From Diprion similis (Eukaryota > Arthropoda > Insecta > Hymenoptera > Diprionidae), in the NCBI RefSeq assembly GCF_021155765.1, contig NC_060107.1, positions 12,696,501 through 12,760,500 of the forward strand: DNA of 64,000 bases, in the 5' to 3' direction. The position numbers and the translations under genes were made by a program. Every line of letters starts with the position of its first letter. Within the stretch, counting starts at the first letter, position 1. Below are positions 40,780 through 54,068 of this stretch, one piece after another. A model generated the notes under the pieces. The model was not told where the DNA came from and did no database searches. It saw only the letters and a program-made list of their open reading frames with translations.

Positions 40780-40826
<47 letters not shown>
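40780..40826. repeat. CT microsatellite downstream of Pcl
   Basis: About 23 uninterrupted CT units. Confidence 0.95.
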
Positions 40827-40828
<2 letters not shown>

Positions 40829-41070
40829 ATGAAATTCCGCCTTCATAGTGCATCCTTACTGACCTTTCATCTTTCCATGTTATGCATAAGTTTGAATTGA
40901 GCTTGTAAAGTTTATACTTTTCACAGTTTTCTTTCTTCCTTTAACTTCCTATACTGGATCAACATTTTCGTTTATTCGACAGATGCATATTCCATCTTCT
41001 TCTTCCTTTTTTTTTTTTTTCTCTCTTCTCTTTTCTTTTGTTGCAATTCGCCTTTTCTGCAGGCAAATCT

Positions 41071-41073
<3 letters not shown>

Positions 41074-41106
<33 letters not shown>
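41074..41106. repeat. 33-base G homopolymer
   Basis: An uninterrupted run of 33 G, bounded by GCAAATCTATT on the left and GCAAATATG on the right. Exact length is unreliable in any assembly. Confidence 0.9.
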
Positions 41107-41108
<2 letters not shown>

Positions 41109-42695
41109 AATATGTGAAATGAAAGGAAAATTCTTATTCGAGATTATATAATTGACTCAACGAATTTCAGTGGAAAGAAAAATTTGCCATTATTTATCGC
41201 ATGACTCGATTTTGGTTTGAAAAGAAAAAGAAAATTATCCGATGCCGAATTGGGCTTATTTTCTAGCAACAATATAATACAAAAACATTCAAACATATCA
41301 CTTATTATCTATTGTAAATAGTGTAGTATAATAGTTTAAAACAAATGTTGGTGAATGTGGCCCGAGCTGCCTGTGCAACAGATTGAAACCGAAAGTTCCA
41401 TATCAGTGAAAAAAAACAAAGAATGAGAAAAAATAGTTGGTCGTGCATCAAGGAGGCGAAGGAGGTCTTTTCCCGCAGGGCCTAACAATAAGTTTGAAAA
41501 TACGCGTGTCTGAAATGATTTTCCCTCCATGGTGTTCACGATACTATTGCGTAACAATAGTGTGGTTTGCATGTTGGTTTTTTTATAACGAAGTAAAAAA
41601 AAAAAAAAAAAAAAAAGGAGCACTTTTTAGTACTAGGACGTGGAAGTGCACTTTTTTGTACTCCGATGCTCGTTATTTTGTACTGCCAAATAAAAGATTA
41701 CTTGACGTACGAAACGCAGGCAAAAAGAAAAAATATATGCATAAACCATACTGGTGTTACGTAAATAAATAAACAAACCGTGTATGTATGTACATTGTTG
41801 AAGACATAAGATAATAAACAATGCTGAAAGTTGTTCTGCACTGAAAAACGTCCAGATACGCATAGAAAGAAAGTTGAGAACTGTGCCCAGTAAATTTATG
41901 TTGAGAAAATAACGTTTTGATCAACGTTTCGACCTTGAATTCTCAAAATTTGTAAAATCTCACCTCACAATTCAAAAAAACAAAAAAACAAATGCCTACC
42001 ACGATATTTTCGATCGAAACAATAAATTTTTTCGCCTGTTTTGCTTCGCGTAGTGACGTGTATAATTTTTTGAAATTTTCACCGCACAACTGAAAACGAA
42101 AAAAAAAAAAAAAAAAACAAGAACCTCATTTTCTATGTATATCTGAACAGACCGCTTATTGCAGTAACTGGAAGTAACGCGACGATGGAAATCATATCTG
42201 CCCACCAGAGTTATTTTTCAATACAATGCGATTTTAGATTTAGCCTTTGATTTCTGCATATTCATATTCTGAGATTGGATTCGCAGAGTTTGTTTATCCC
42301 AGTTCATAAAAACGGAACCGAAAATTAATGGATGAATGAATGAATCCGATCGTAGCTAATGAACGTGCAGTCTCAGCATTGCTCACTGTCTCACACAAGA
42401 CTAAAACAAACTAGGTATAATCTGCCTGTCTGAATATATTAGTATACCAAAATAATCGCTCATTTTTAAATCACACAGTTTATACGTTTACCCGACTGAG
42501 CACACTGTGCTACAGGCGAAAAATTACAGCTAAACGAATTATAGCCAAATGATTTCAAGTTCTAATCGCAATTCTGCGAAAAGACGTGTTGAGCGACTTC
42601 TTAAACTCAATACACGACATCATATATGACTAAAAAGTGACTCTTTATCCTTAAATAAAAAATTGCACAGTATTCTCAGTTGGGGCTTTATAATA

Positions 42696-42744
<49 letters not shown>

Positions 42745-43506
42745 TTATTCCGGAGCATTTAAATTAGGAGAAGAGAATACATTTAAAAAAAACAAAAAAA
42801 AAAAACAAAAAACAAATACCCTAATGTACTAGCAAATTTTATGTGGTATTTCAAATTATAGGAGCTTATTAGAGAATTAAAAAAAAAAAAAAAAAGAAAG
42901 AAAGAAAGAAAGATGAGAAGAAAAGAAATATGAGTCTAGCTTTTGTTGTCTCAAAACTGTTTTTGAGAGTTGAATAATAATTCTTTTTTTAAATTTCTAT
43001 TATCATTTTTGTTCTTTTTTTTTCTCCTTTTTTTTTCATTTTCCCCCCTTTACGCGCGCACACGCACGCACGCACACACAGACATACACACACACACACA
43101 CACATACGACACACGACATTGTGGATGGCACAGTATAATAAACCATAAACAATAATGTATTACAATTGACAGTAATACTTGTATAGAGTAGTGTTATGTA
43201 TATGTATAGATATGAAATTCATCTATATACATATATCTGACTATAATGAGTATTTTTACATACCTATACCTACTATAATAATTATTTAAAATCTCTACGT
43301 ATTATATTTTTATTACTATTGTTATTATTATTATTATTAATATAATTGTGCGTTTTAATTTTGTTCATTCAGTACGAACGTACAGTATTGCAGTACAAAA
43401 CAAACAATCGAAAAATAAATTTAAAAAAAGTAAACAACAACGAGGGGGTTTCAAATTTTCAACATTTTTGACCGGAATAATAAACTCTGATAGCTTTGAT
43501 ACATAC

Positions 43507-43511
<5 letters not shown>

Positions 43512-43569
<58 letters not shown>
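43512..43569. repeat. TA microsatellite
   Basis: About 28 TA units. A second TA tract lies at about 42700-42740, and CA tracts at 43055-43105. Confidence 0.95.
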
Positions 43570-43571
<2 letters not shown>

Positions 43572-46038
43572 TATATGTACGTATATATAATACTATATGT
43601 TAATCACAGTACGTTAAACGTTATGCTGATTGTCACGCAGTTTTTTTTTTTTTTTTTTTTTTTTCTTTCTTTTCTTCTACTTTACTTTCATGAGACGTTC
43701 ACATTACTAAAATGAAGGTTTTCGGGCAAACCAATGAATAGAAGAAAATATCTCATTCAAAGTAATTCGACTAGGAAATACTAGGGGCAACGCTGTTTAT
43801 TATTATTATCATTATTACTATTACTATTATCATTAAGATTATTATTATTATTATTATTATTATCGTAATTATTATTGCTATTATTAATATTATTATTTTA
43901 TTGTTGAAATCAGTACTGCGCTGTAGCCTTTAGGCAATATTGTTTCTTCTCTAGGAAAATGTGTAGGTAATATTGGACGGAAACAGGAAACGTACACTGC
44001 CAAACTTCTAATTTATATCGAAAAAAGAAAAAAAAAAAGAATGTTAGATATTGATTAATGATTATTGCTTTTTTCGTACATACATATACATATATATTAT
44101 ACTATACATATATATATGTGTGTGTATATATATATATTTTTTTTTTTCTATTTTTATTTCAATTTCTAAATGTAATAAATCTTCGACTTTTAGTTTTTCG
44201 TTAATATTAGAATTAAATGTGATATATCCATTAGATTATAAAGAATGCGGTGTATCACAGAAGATAGAGAAGGAGCGAGTATAAGTTTGAAGGAGGTTCG
44301 TGGATCGTTTATAAAGTGAAGAAGAAGGGAAAAAAAGAAGAAAACGAAAAAGACTTTTATTTAAATTAATTGATGTCTGAAATATAATGTATGAGTCTAT
44401 AAGATAATAATTTTGTATGTTATGATCAACAAGCGATAGCAAAAAGAAAAAAAAAAGAGAGAGAGAGCGAGAAAAAAAACAAAAACAAACTAAAATGAAC
44501 TAAACAAGAATCAACAAAAATTTGGTATATATTTTACCATTGTGGTATACACTTGATTCTGTAAGAATAAAAAAAAAAAAAAAAAAAAAAAAAACGAATA
44601 TCAAAAAATCAACAACAACAATATGTCATCCATGATAAAAAAAAAATATTTTAAGTACTCCTTCAAATTCCAAACGAATAATAATTATACTAATATGAAT
44701 GTTTTTTTAATGCTTGAGCTTTGAGTGTTTGGTACATTCGTTTGTTCGTTATTTTACCTTTTCGTAAAAAAAGATCACATTTGATTTATTTTCAATAGAT
44801 TTGTGCACCTAACAAACTTTTGCGCTAATTCGATAATTTGCAACAACACCGAAGGGATATGAATAGAATGAAAAAATCTAACCAACACTCTGAAAAATCA
44901 CTCGCGACAATTGTTTCATAAATACTATTATTTTTCTACTAGTCACGAGTACTAGAATTATTCTCAATTATTCATTATACCAATCTGTTTTAAATTCTTT
45001 CTGTACAAAGCACGCTATTCTTCTGACGAACCGGATCGACTGTCTCGTCGCCATCTGGTGACAGGAAATATATATTTGATCACTATTTTTCTTTTTTTTT
45101 CTCTTTTTTTTAACACCAATAAACTCGTTGTGTCAAAATCGAAACATGACAACTTGCAACAGGTTTTCATACTCTAGATACCTGTTAACTCTAACCTGAA
45201 ACGATCAGCTGATCACTTTTTTCAACGCCATGCTGTTTATCCACGCTCTAGACTAGGATTGTTCAGTTTGCGAATAAAATTTAAAAAGTATAACATTTAT
45301 CCAGCGATGAAGTCATATACTAAAAACGGAGACTTTGTTTCAAGTAAACGTGTGTGAAAAACGAAGTTCCACGCTTGATTATCGATTCAGGAATTTATTA
45401 TAGTTGTTTGACGGTCGGGTTGAGCGAAGATAAGCTGGAACAATTATGTATGTACGTATATAAATTTTAGGAGAAAACTTATTGCCAGTATCATGTGTAA
45501 ATATTTGATTTTAAGGTATAAATATCATAGTACATACTCATGTAGGTACGTAATATACATAAGACAAAACGACGGGATTAGATAGTTGAAAAAACTAATC
45601 CCAGAGGCTGGAGAAAGAAGCTGACTCGATAATAAGAAATTCCCAAAAAGCATCCCTGTATAGGCCTTTGCAGCACGAGATGCAACAGATTTGATACACA
45701 GGTCTTTGTAAGCTTTCTATTTAATAATGTAAGCTTGTAAATATATAGAAAAAATGCGTTTCTGCTTTTCATCATCTTATTGTTTTTCTTTTCTTTCTTT
45801 CTTTCTTTCTTTTCTTTTTCTTTTTTTTTTTTAAATAAAATTTACAATGTTCAAACTTTCATATTGTAGTGTGTATTTATCTTTGTTGTAAGCAATGTGT
45901 AAATTAAATACATTATACTTACTTAGTTACTTTTTATTTCTGTCTTTGTTTCTTTCACATTATTGTCATTACGAAAACTTAACGCATGGTCAAGCTTAAT
46001 TTTTTTTTTTTTTTATTCTACAGAAAATATGTGGCATT

Positions 46039-46044
46039 TTTATT
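46039..46044 (-). terminator. Polyadenylation signal of ODAD3
   Basis: On the minus strand, AATAAA occurs 43 bp after the ODAD3 stop codon (46087-46089), as expected for a short 3' UTR. Confidence 0.55.
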
Positions 46045-46086
46045 CTTCAGTAGATCAGAAAAAGAAAAAATTTACCAATAACGTTT

Positions 46087-49000
46087 CTATCTCCTGAAAT
46101 TGAATCCCTTTCTTCGACTCTTCGTATCGACGAGCAACTGTGCCTGGCGTTTAAGGACACTCCGAGTTGGAACTTCTTCCTCATCCTCCGACGGCGGCGC
46201 TGGAGCTGCTGGTGTTGAGGCTGACGGAAATGTCGGGAAAAATGGACGATCGTCGATATCTTTCATCTTTCCATCGTCCGACGGATTCGAAATCGTTTCG
46301 ATCTGGCAGGATTGAACAGTAAAGTTTCATGTTTCTAAATGTTTGAGGCAACGAAAATCCGCATTTCAATTAATTTCGAAGAATTTCAAATGGATTCAAA
46401 TTACTTCATACGATTCCAATAGAATCTTATTTAATTCAAAAGGTTTCTGTAGATATTACATACATGATTTCTCAAGGCGATTTCAAAGGAATAAATAAAA
46501 AAATAAAAGGGCTCCTCGGAATTTGAACCCCCTGATGTTTCATGGTCAGTTCAACGAACTTTATTCAAGAAAGCGATACAACAGTGTCTTGAAAATCTCA
46601 TAAACATTTAACACCGACGCAAACGAAATATGATTCTAACCGACGTAGGTTGTGCAAATTTGCACAGCTTACCTGCTCGCCGATCAAGTCTTCGAAGACC
46701 TCAACGTTCTTCTCCAGATCTCTGGCGAGCTCGATTGTCGTCTTGACTTTTTCCTGGAGGATGTCTAGAAGTTCAAAAATATCGTCGATTGGTCCGGCTT
46801 TCTCCGGTATCGGAGTAAGGCTGACGTCCTGAAATGGATGTAAATAAAAAATAATCAGTTAGCGTGCGTCGATCGCCATTTTGATTCTTGGGGAGGATGC
46901 ATTTCACATCTTTCACAACTCGTTATCACTTTGTCTTCGAATCGACCAACGGATTTGAGAATTCAGAGAAGGTAGGCGGAGCGCTCAAGCAAAATATAAG
47001 AAAGAATTATTCGTCGAGGAGGCCCTACCACTCCGCCATCTTGCGCGCAAAGCTTGTTCTTCAGGCGCATTTTACCTCCCCTTCATTTCTATCCTCGTAA
47101 TTCTCACCTTCCTGGGTGCAGACTGCATTAGCACCTCTGCATCCAGATCGAAAACAAACATTACAAAGTAAACGATAGCTGCCGACTGGATATATCGGTT
47201 CTATTGGTTTTCCAGCTGCCACCTTCCAAACGCGAACTCGCTAACGTATTTAGAATGAATTTCGTGTGGGTATCCTTCTCGGTCTATGCAATTGCAGGTA
47301 TACATTTTCATCAATAACATTGGACAGGATACTCAGCTCAAAGTCATACGCACCAAGCTCAAGATGGTTTTCAGCGCCATTTCATCACCACATAACCTAA
47401 GTTTTTCATTTTAATGAAGGAAAATCATAATTATTGGGGTTTCAAGTTACTCGTGTCACATAAATTAGTGAAACGTAATAAATATTAAATAATATACCAT
47501 CCATACGCGAAAAAACACGGTCAACGGTTGCATTAATTTGATTTTTGTCCACTAGTTGATGAATTGCAATGTGACAATTCCAAAAGCATAAATCTTACCC
47601 TCAGCCTGTCACAGAGTAACCAAAGTGTACCGTTCACTTCCATCAAGACTTCTTGAACTCGTTTATTATCAGTCAGCGCCTTTTGCTGACGCTCAATTTG
47701 CTCGGCGATTTGACGATTGAAGTTTTCCAACTCCTCGGCATTCCTGATGAACGCAAAATTAGAGGTTAGAATGATGTTTTTCACTTTGTTTGCTGCTTCA
47801 TCCTACTTACTGTTCGGCATCTTTCGTTTCCGAAAACTTCTGCTTCTCGATTTCCGCCATGAGTTGCTGCCTCTTTCGCTCTAGGCTGATCTTCTCGTTC
47901 TCAGCAGCCACCCGCATCTTCTGCAGTTTATCTTTCGTCGCCTTCTGACTGAGAAACCTGTTCAGGACATCTTCGGTTCTCGATACTCCCGTGGCTTCTT
48001 TGAGCTTGGCGAAGGACTCTTCTAAATATTCCGTGCTCTCCTTGGCCGGCATTTTCTCTGACTGATCATCCTGGAGGCCGTAATCCTCTCGCACAACCGG
48101 TCGCCCCGTCGGGAATATCATTCTCTCCAATCGCTCCAGCTCCAGCCTTCGATCCTCAACCCTCTGCCTGTGAGATACCTGAGTTTCAACTTCAACGTTT
48201 CCCGTCATTGTGAGCTATTCTCTATTATACCAAGAACTTGCACAAGTTCAAACCAAAGAGAACCGATCCCAAAGTAGTTGGGTAGCGACAGCAGCGCCAT
48301 CCGACAGATAATAGTGAGCGCTGTATTCCTCAAATATTCAGAAAATAAACTTGGCAACGTCGCCTGATTTTCTTGTGTTGTAGTCTGCTTGAACCTGATC
48401 GGTATTTACCTCGCTATACCCTTTATTTTTGTGAATCAAAATGTCAGATCAGCTACGATTTAAAGGGAGATTCGCGAGAAAGAAAAGATAAAATAAATAA
48501 ATAATGAAGGGTTTTAGCAATACCATATCTGAACAGCAGAAAACAAATAATTTGAATACCGCGTATAATGTGCATCCTTGCGACATTGCCAAATGTACAA
48601 CCAAACAAAAATTACAATCAGATTTTTTTTCTCCTTAGAATATGTTTTCAATTGTTAAATGACAGACAAAATTCACAAAAATCTGATATATTATTCCTAA
48701 ATATCCATTTTACCTTTTTCAATATTTTTTTTCCAATAAACCCTTTAAATTTTCTAACTTTTTTGTTCTTCCTTTCTCATATGTGCCCAAACGATAATCA
48801 TCCGAAGATATTTCTACGAGGCAATAATTAGTGATCCTAAGAGTTTTTATAGTCGCTGATTTACAATTAGATTTGCAAACTTCAAAATGACTAATTGCTG
48901 TTTCAAAATCGATGCAAAAAAGACAATCGTTTCGGGTTGCTGATTTCGATTCTGACAAAGAAAGGTATCGAGGTATCCCTCACCCGATTTCGTTCATCGA

Positions 49001-52000
49001 AATCCAAGCGACACGTATTTTTTTTATCCGCGGAAAAACGGTTTAAAAGGGTGAAATCAACCCCGAAACTCGGGGATCCGAGCGGTAGTTTCAATAGATT
49101 GCAATAGTTTGGACGCGTACACAAAAATCTTCCACTTTCAAGGGTTTATTTCACCCTTTCAGGGCAGGATTTTGAAGATATATAAAAACACGTGTCAAAA
49201 GTTTTCTCCCACTCTGCAACCCTACAATGTTCGTCAACATTGAAGGGCGAGACCTCGCAAAGGTTCCCTTAATTCTCAAAAAAAAAATTTCACAACGATG
49301 AATGAGAAATATTATTTTCTCCATTCAAAAAAAGAAACTCTTAAATGGTCCCGTGACATTTCTAACTCTGGAGCATGGTTTCACCCCCTTAAAGCGTTCA
49401 ATGGCGCGTGATAAAAAAAAAACAACAAAAAAAAATACGTGGCGCCTAGTTTTTAGTCTACTATAACATATTCCTGGGATACCTTTCTTGTCAGTGTCAA
49501 ACCTGTAGTCCAGAATAACGCCGTCACGCTGTTTCGAAGTGTTCATCGCCTCGACCTCCTGCTTCATCAGTGTTCCCTTGGTGATGTCGCGTAGGTGAAT
49601 CGCCTCCTCTTTCACGTCCTGTGGATCAGAGATTGAACGACGACAAGATTTCTGGCTCTAACACTAATATCGAAGTTTAATTTTACCTGTAGTCGACGGA
49701 TTTCAGATTTCTGCTCCTGAATTTGCTCCTCGACTATCTTTAAGGAGGATGCGTACAGCGCCGCGTCGGCCTTCAGACTAGATCGCACGCCTCTGTATTT
49801 CTTCCGCACCGTGTCAGCCTCCATTTGCATCACGTGAATTCTTTGCAGCTGATTTTCTAACCGTATGATTTTCTAGTAAAAGGAATTTAAACGGTTACCA
49901 TAACCATTTCACTGCATGACTGATTCCAGCGCCCTTCTTCGCGCTATAATTTCTCAAAGCGAATAATCACGACTATCTTGTATATATATAATTATATATA
50001 TACTACAAGAAAATACGCGATCCATGAAATATCCTTCACCAGAGACAGGGCTGAATAACGTGCGTTTCGAATAGGAAATGGAACATGCTTATAAAATTTT
50101 CATTCAAATGGATAAATCGAAACATTATCTTGCATTCTATTTAAAACGAAAGATGACAAATGGGTTTCTGAAACAAGTTGTATAAAGTGTAAGATTGTAT
50201 ATATACTACAAATGTTTATATCTTTTCTAATAATTTACGTTCGCCTTGTTACTTGTATCACTTTATTTCGATATTTCACTATTATTTGATGATATTCTGT
50301 TATCATATCACCATTCGAAAATAAAGTTAACAAATATTCATAAACTACCGTAAAGCCCTAATCATGGTTCTGATCACGATGCCGATGGTCGATAGTTCGA
50401 ATTTAACGCAAAATATATACGCAGAATAATTTCATGGTGTAAACCTTTTTTACGGGATTTTCCAGTTTCTGTTCCGTGAACTTTTGAACAGTTCCGCTCA
50501 TCAGCTCTTCATACTCCTGCAGGAGTCCGGTCAGCTTTTTTTGCTGCTGCCAAGGTGAAAGATTGTGTGTAATCGTTAGCCTCGAGAATTCATCATACTG
50601 TTACAAGATTTCGTTCTGCACACGTTCTGCAGTACCTTGTCGCTTTCGTACCGGATCAAGTCGAGCTTTTTGCGTAGACGGATGATGTCTTCGTCTAGTC
50701 CAGCTATCGCCTCAACCAGGTTCTTCCTCTTCACGCTGCTCAATGACTGATCCTGTCCTCTCAGAACGTCCGTATCAGCAGCCTCTTGCTCCTTCAAAAT
50801 AATTAAGAGGATGTCATTTTCATGGTGCCTGAAAGGATTTGACACCCTCTTTACGGCTCGCACGTTGGCGAGTTATTCTTTTTTTAAACCAAGAGTCGAT
50901 GCTATAGTCTTGAAGATGTTACCTTGATCATGAAATGTTTCAAAAAAAGTGTTTTGGATCTACAAACGAGTCCGTTGTTGACTTTCTTACGGTGTTGAAA
51001 TGTTTTTGCCAGTGGCAAGGTAGATTTCTTCTAACCGTCGACTATTTCAATTTGATTGTCCGGCGTGGAAAAGTTTGCTTGTAATATGGCAATCTGTGTA
51101 CTTATAGTTCTTCTTTTGAGTAAATATATATATATTAGGGTGGCGCAAAAAAACCGACTATTTTTTTTTTTTTTTGAGTCTCGTCTGACAAAATGTTAGT
51201 TTTTGATGTTTTAAGAGCCCACTCCAAAGGACAGTTCAAAAAAATAATTTTAAGAGGTCGTTCTAAATTTTTTAAAATGTCAAAAATCGTCAAAAAATTA
51301 AATTAAAAAAATTATATTTTCAGTATTTTGTTTGATTTTTAATTCATGTCGTGGTGTATTGTTATCGATTCTTTCTTACTGAATTAAAGAAAAAAAATGT
51401 ATGAAATTTTAATATGAATATTAAAAGATCGCTCGAAAAGATGTAAAGAAATGCACCAAAAAATTGAAAAAAAATTACGAGCGACCTTTCAAAATTCAAA
51501 TTTTGAACTGAAACTTTCGGAAACTTATTTTTTTTTTTTTGTCTATAAAATTATACCGTAACGAGAAAAAAATTTAAAACTAAAAAAAATCGAATTTTGA
51601 CGATTGCTGACGTTTTAAAAAATGTGGAGGGACCGCTTAAAATTTTTTTTTCGAACTCTCCATACCTATATACGTACGTATGAGAGAAGGACTAACATTC
51701 TTAGCTTTGGCAAAGGTGACTTGAAGCTCCTTGACTTCCTTCTTCAGCCTGGCGACCTTCTCAGCGTTCTCTTTTTTCTGCGCATCGCACTCCTCGAAGC
51801 AGGCCTTCCGCTGTCCCTCTGAAATAGCATGATCAACAATTCAGCCTGATCCAAGCTCTTTGATGTAGACCAGAAACCGATGTCGCGGACTGATTTATGC
51901 TCGTATACTCGTGTCTATGTAACTGACGCAGGAAGGAAGCATCGATAGGAACGTGAAACAAGCATAAACCGAGATCTGGACGTCGGGCAAGTAGCCACGA

Positions 52001-53701
52001 CCTGTCACGCGTCCGGGACGACGGGAAACGTGTTCTGCAGGACTTCTATGCACCGTCGACAATTGTTCTCCGATGAAAACCGCTCGTGCCGTATCCACAG
52101 TTATGTCGTTTGAACCTCCTGGTTCCCTAGATGCTCAAGGAGTGTTCACCCTACGATGATATCGCTGACTCTCAAAAGTCAAGTAAACGGATCATTTAAA
52201 AATTTGTTTTTTACCGATGCCGTAATGATAATTTTAATACTAATTATATTATACTGACATACGGAAAACGAACTCATTCGATGCATTCCCAAGCACTGAT
52301 TTTGAAGAATGTGTTTCCAAAACTGGAACCAAAAACGGTACGAATTACAGAAACGAGTTAGGGATGCATTTCGGTGTGGGAGAAGCTTAAGGCTACTGAA
52401 TAGCTGGAGTTTGCTGGTGTACAGAAGGGCGACCCTTCGACCTGAGACTCTCGACTTATGGTATCAAGGCACATAAATATGATCTTGGCGAGATGGCCGA
52501 TAGGATCTGTCGACGAAGTGCTACAGGCTGCAAGGCTGGGTGACAACTTATGAATAGAATGTTTGCGCTCCAGTGCTTCTGAATTTATAATTAATTGCCC
52601 TCGATTGATTTTGCGAACATCGCGCAGGCGGCAGCGATGATCGAGAATCGTATAATACGAATGAATTTCTCTGGGAATTTAAGAAGAAATTCAAAAATCG
52701 ATGGGATTTAGTTAATCCATGAGTGTTGCGTTATATGATATGAAATCAAGTGAATATAACAGCTGCAAAACTATAATTTATATTGTGATATTTCTTGACG
52801 ACCACACAAATGCGAATGTAAAATAAACGATTTCCGAAAGCTTATATGCGGAGAGTTGATTACTTTGGAGATGAAAGTATAGTCGAAAACACTCGACTTT
52901 ATCGGTAAAAATTGATCAATCCATCGATTGTTACGAATTTTTTTGAAGCGGTGTATTCAAAACGAAAATTTCGTAAATTCCAATATGTCGTCTCAATAGT
53001 GGAAAAGCTTTTCGATAAATTATAGCTATATTCAAAATATTCTTCAATATCAGGTGAAAATGTGCATTTATCTTTTACTTATTATATCAAAAAGGTACTT
53101 AGTAATAAGTAGGACAATGATAATTAATAATCGATACTCTAATCAGATGAATTGATATTGTATTACGTCATTAATAGGAGCAAAAAACAAAAACCGATCG
53201 TGAGGAAAAACAATCGAGTATGTCGATTAATCGAGTTTGAAAAATTATCGATTTAATCGAAAATCCATTGTTTTTGATAATTCTTAATATACAGAACGAC
53301 CGAGAGACTAACACCCACGGTCTTTCACAGGTCTTGCAACTGAGACAGAATTTCAACTCCACTATCGAAGAAAAATCCAGCCGGCGCTGCGATCGAGAGA
53401 TACATAAACATAACCTACATCGTGCGTGTTACTGATATACTGCATGTTGCTTTTGTTTACATTTTCGATAATGTAATGTATCCCTCGATCGCAGCGACGC
53501 TAGCGGCTTGGTTAAAAAGAACTGCGGGCACGCATAATGGCGGGCGATTATACCTCGATCCCATAATAAACACGAGAGTGCGAAGCGTTGTGCGCGCTTC
53601 GTACGCTGCTCTAATTACTCTCATTACCTCGACTAGGTATGTATGTAACGCGTCTCTGTATCTCTCCTATTCAACGCTAATTCTTCTGACTGTTGAGATG
53701 G

Positions 53702-53742
<41 letters not shown>

Positions 53743-54068
53743 ATAAATGAGACAGTTGGATCGCGAGCCGTACATGTATACGATTCTGCGAAGCTGATTA
53801 GATCTCACTACGAAGCTGCAGAGTAACCGAAGACATTCCTCGTTGATATTTTTTCCCTTTTACTGCGAGACGAGATTCTTTTAGAACGAAAGCTCAAAGA
53901 AATTTTATTTTGGAAAAGTGGATCGTAAGAATTTTTTGCTCAGTCTAAACGACGGTTTAAGATTTAATATTTACCTGAGAGTTGTATCTTTTTCTTTATT
54001 TCGATTATCTTCTTGTTAAGAGCGTTCAACTTGCTTTCCTTTGCTGTTTGCACCAACGGATCTGCCAT
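46087..54068 (-). CDS. ODAD3: Outer dynein arm docking complex subunit 3 (CCDC151) orthologue
   Basis: Ten exons on the minus strand join in frame, 546 aa in all: 53975-54068, 51697-51818, 50636-50791, 50454-50546, 49687-49872, 49503-49618, 47811-48167, 47599-47743, 46673-46828 and 46087-46302. The product is almost entirely coiled coil, with heptad-like Leu/Glu/Lys patterns. It carries ODAD3-type motifs: an N-terminal KIQLSEGQRKACFEE block, a central IIRLENQLQRIHVM block, the LKEATGVSRTEDVLNRFL block (ATG-T-E---RFL in vertebrates), and a basic tail after an acidic stretch (EDEEEVPTRSVLK). Human ODAD3 is about 595 aa. In vertebrates and Drosophila it docks outer dynein arms on ciliary doublets; in an insect the likely sites are sperm flagella and mechanosensory cilia. 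Two donors are atypical (GTTAGT after 51697, GTACTG after 50636). The exon 3 acceptor has a poor pyrimidine tract, so its boundary is provisional; phases agree throughout. Confidence 0.9.
48951..49497. repeat. Imperfect inverted repeat within an ODAD3 intron, one end at the splice donor
   Basis: The left arm (48951-49076) carries CTGACAAAGAAAGGTATC, ACACGTATTTTTTT, TATCCGCG and GGTGAAAT. The right arm (about 49365-49497) carries the reverse complement of the same series in the opposite order. The right arm stops 5 bp from the donor of ODAD3 exon 6 (exon edge 49503). Probably a diverged foldback or miniature element. Confidence 0.6.
51138..51660 (-). mobile_element. GGGTGGCGC MITE, truncated copy inside an ODAD3 intron
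   Basis: TTA precedes GGGTGGCGCAAA at 51138. The internal order is reversed relative to the copy at 11414, so this copy is on the minus strand. The right side fades within the arm near 51660 and lacks the terminal 90 bp or so. It lies in the intron between ODAD3 exons 2 and 3 and ends about 36 bp from the exon 2 donor. Confidence 0.75.
53703..53742. repeat. GA microsatellite in ODAD3 intron 1
   Basis: About twenty GA units with one interruption. Confidence 0.95.

Larger units (their letters stand above)
40272..46038. other. Low-complexity convergent intergenic region between Pcl and ODAD3
   Basis: Dominated by homopolymers and TA, TTA, CT and CA microsatellites. No coding frame is credible. 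It may include extended 3' UTRs of either gene. Confidence 0.6.

Noticed and set aside
46509..46555. tRNA 3'-half-like sequence on the minus strand (GGGTTCAAATTCC)
   Set aside because: The T-stem has a mismatch and the 5' half does not form a cloverleaf, so it is probably chance.
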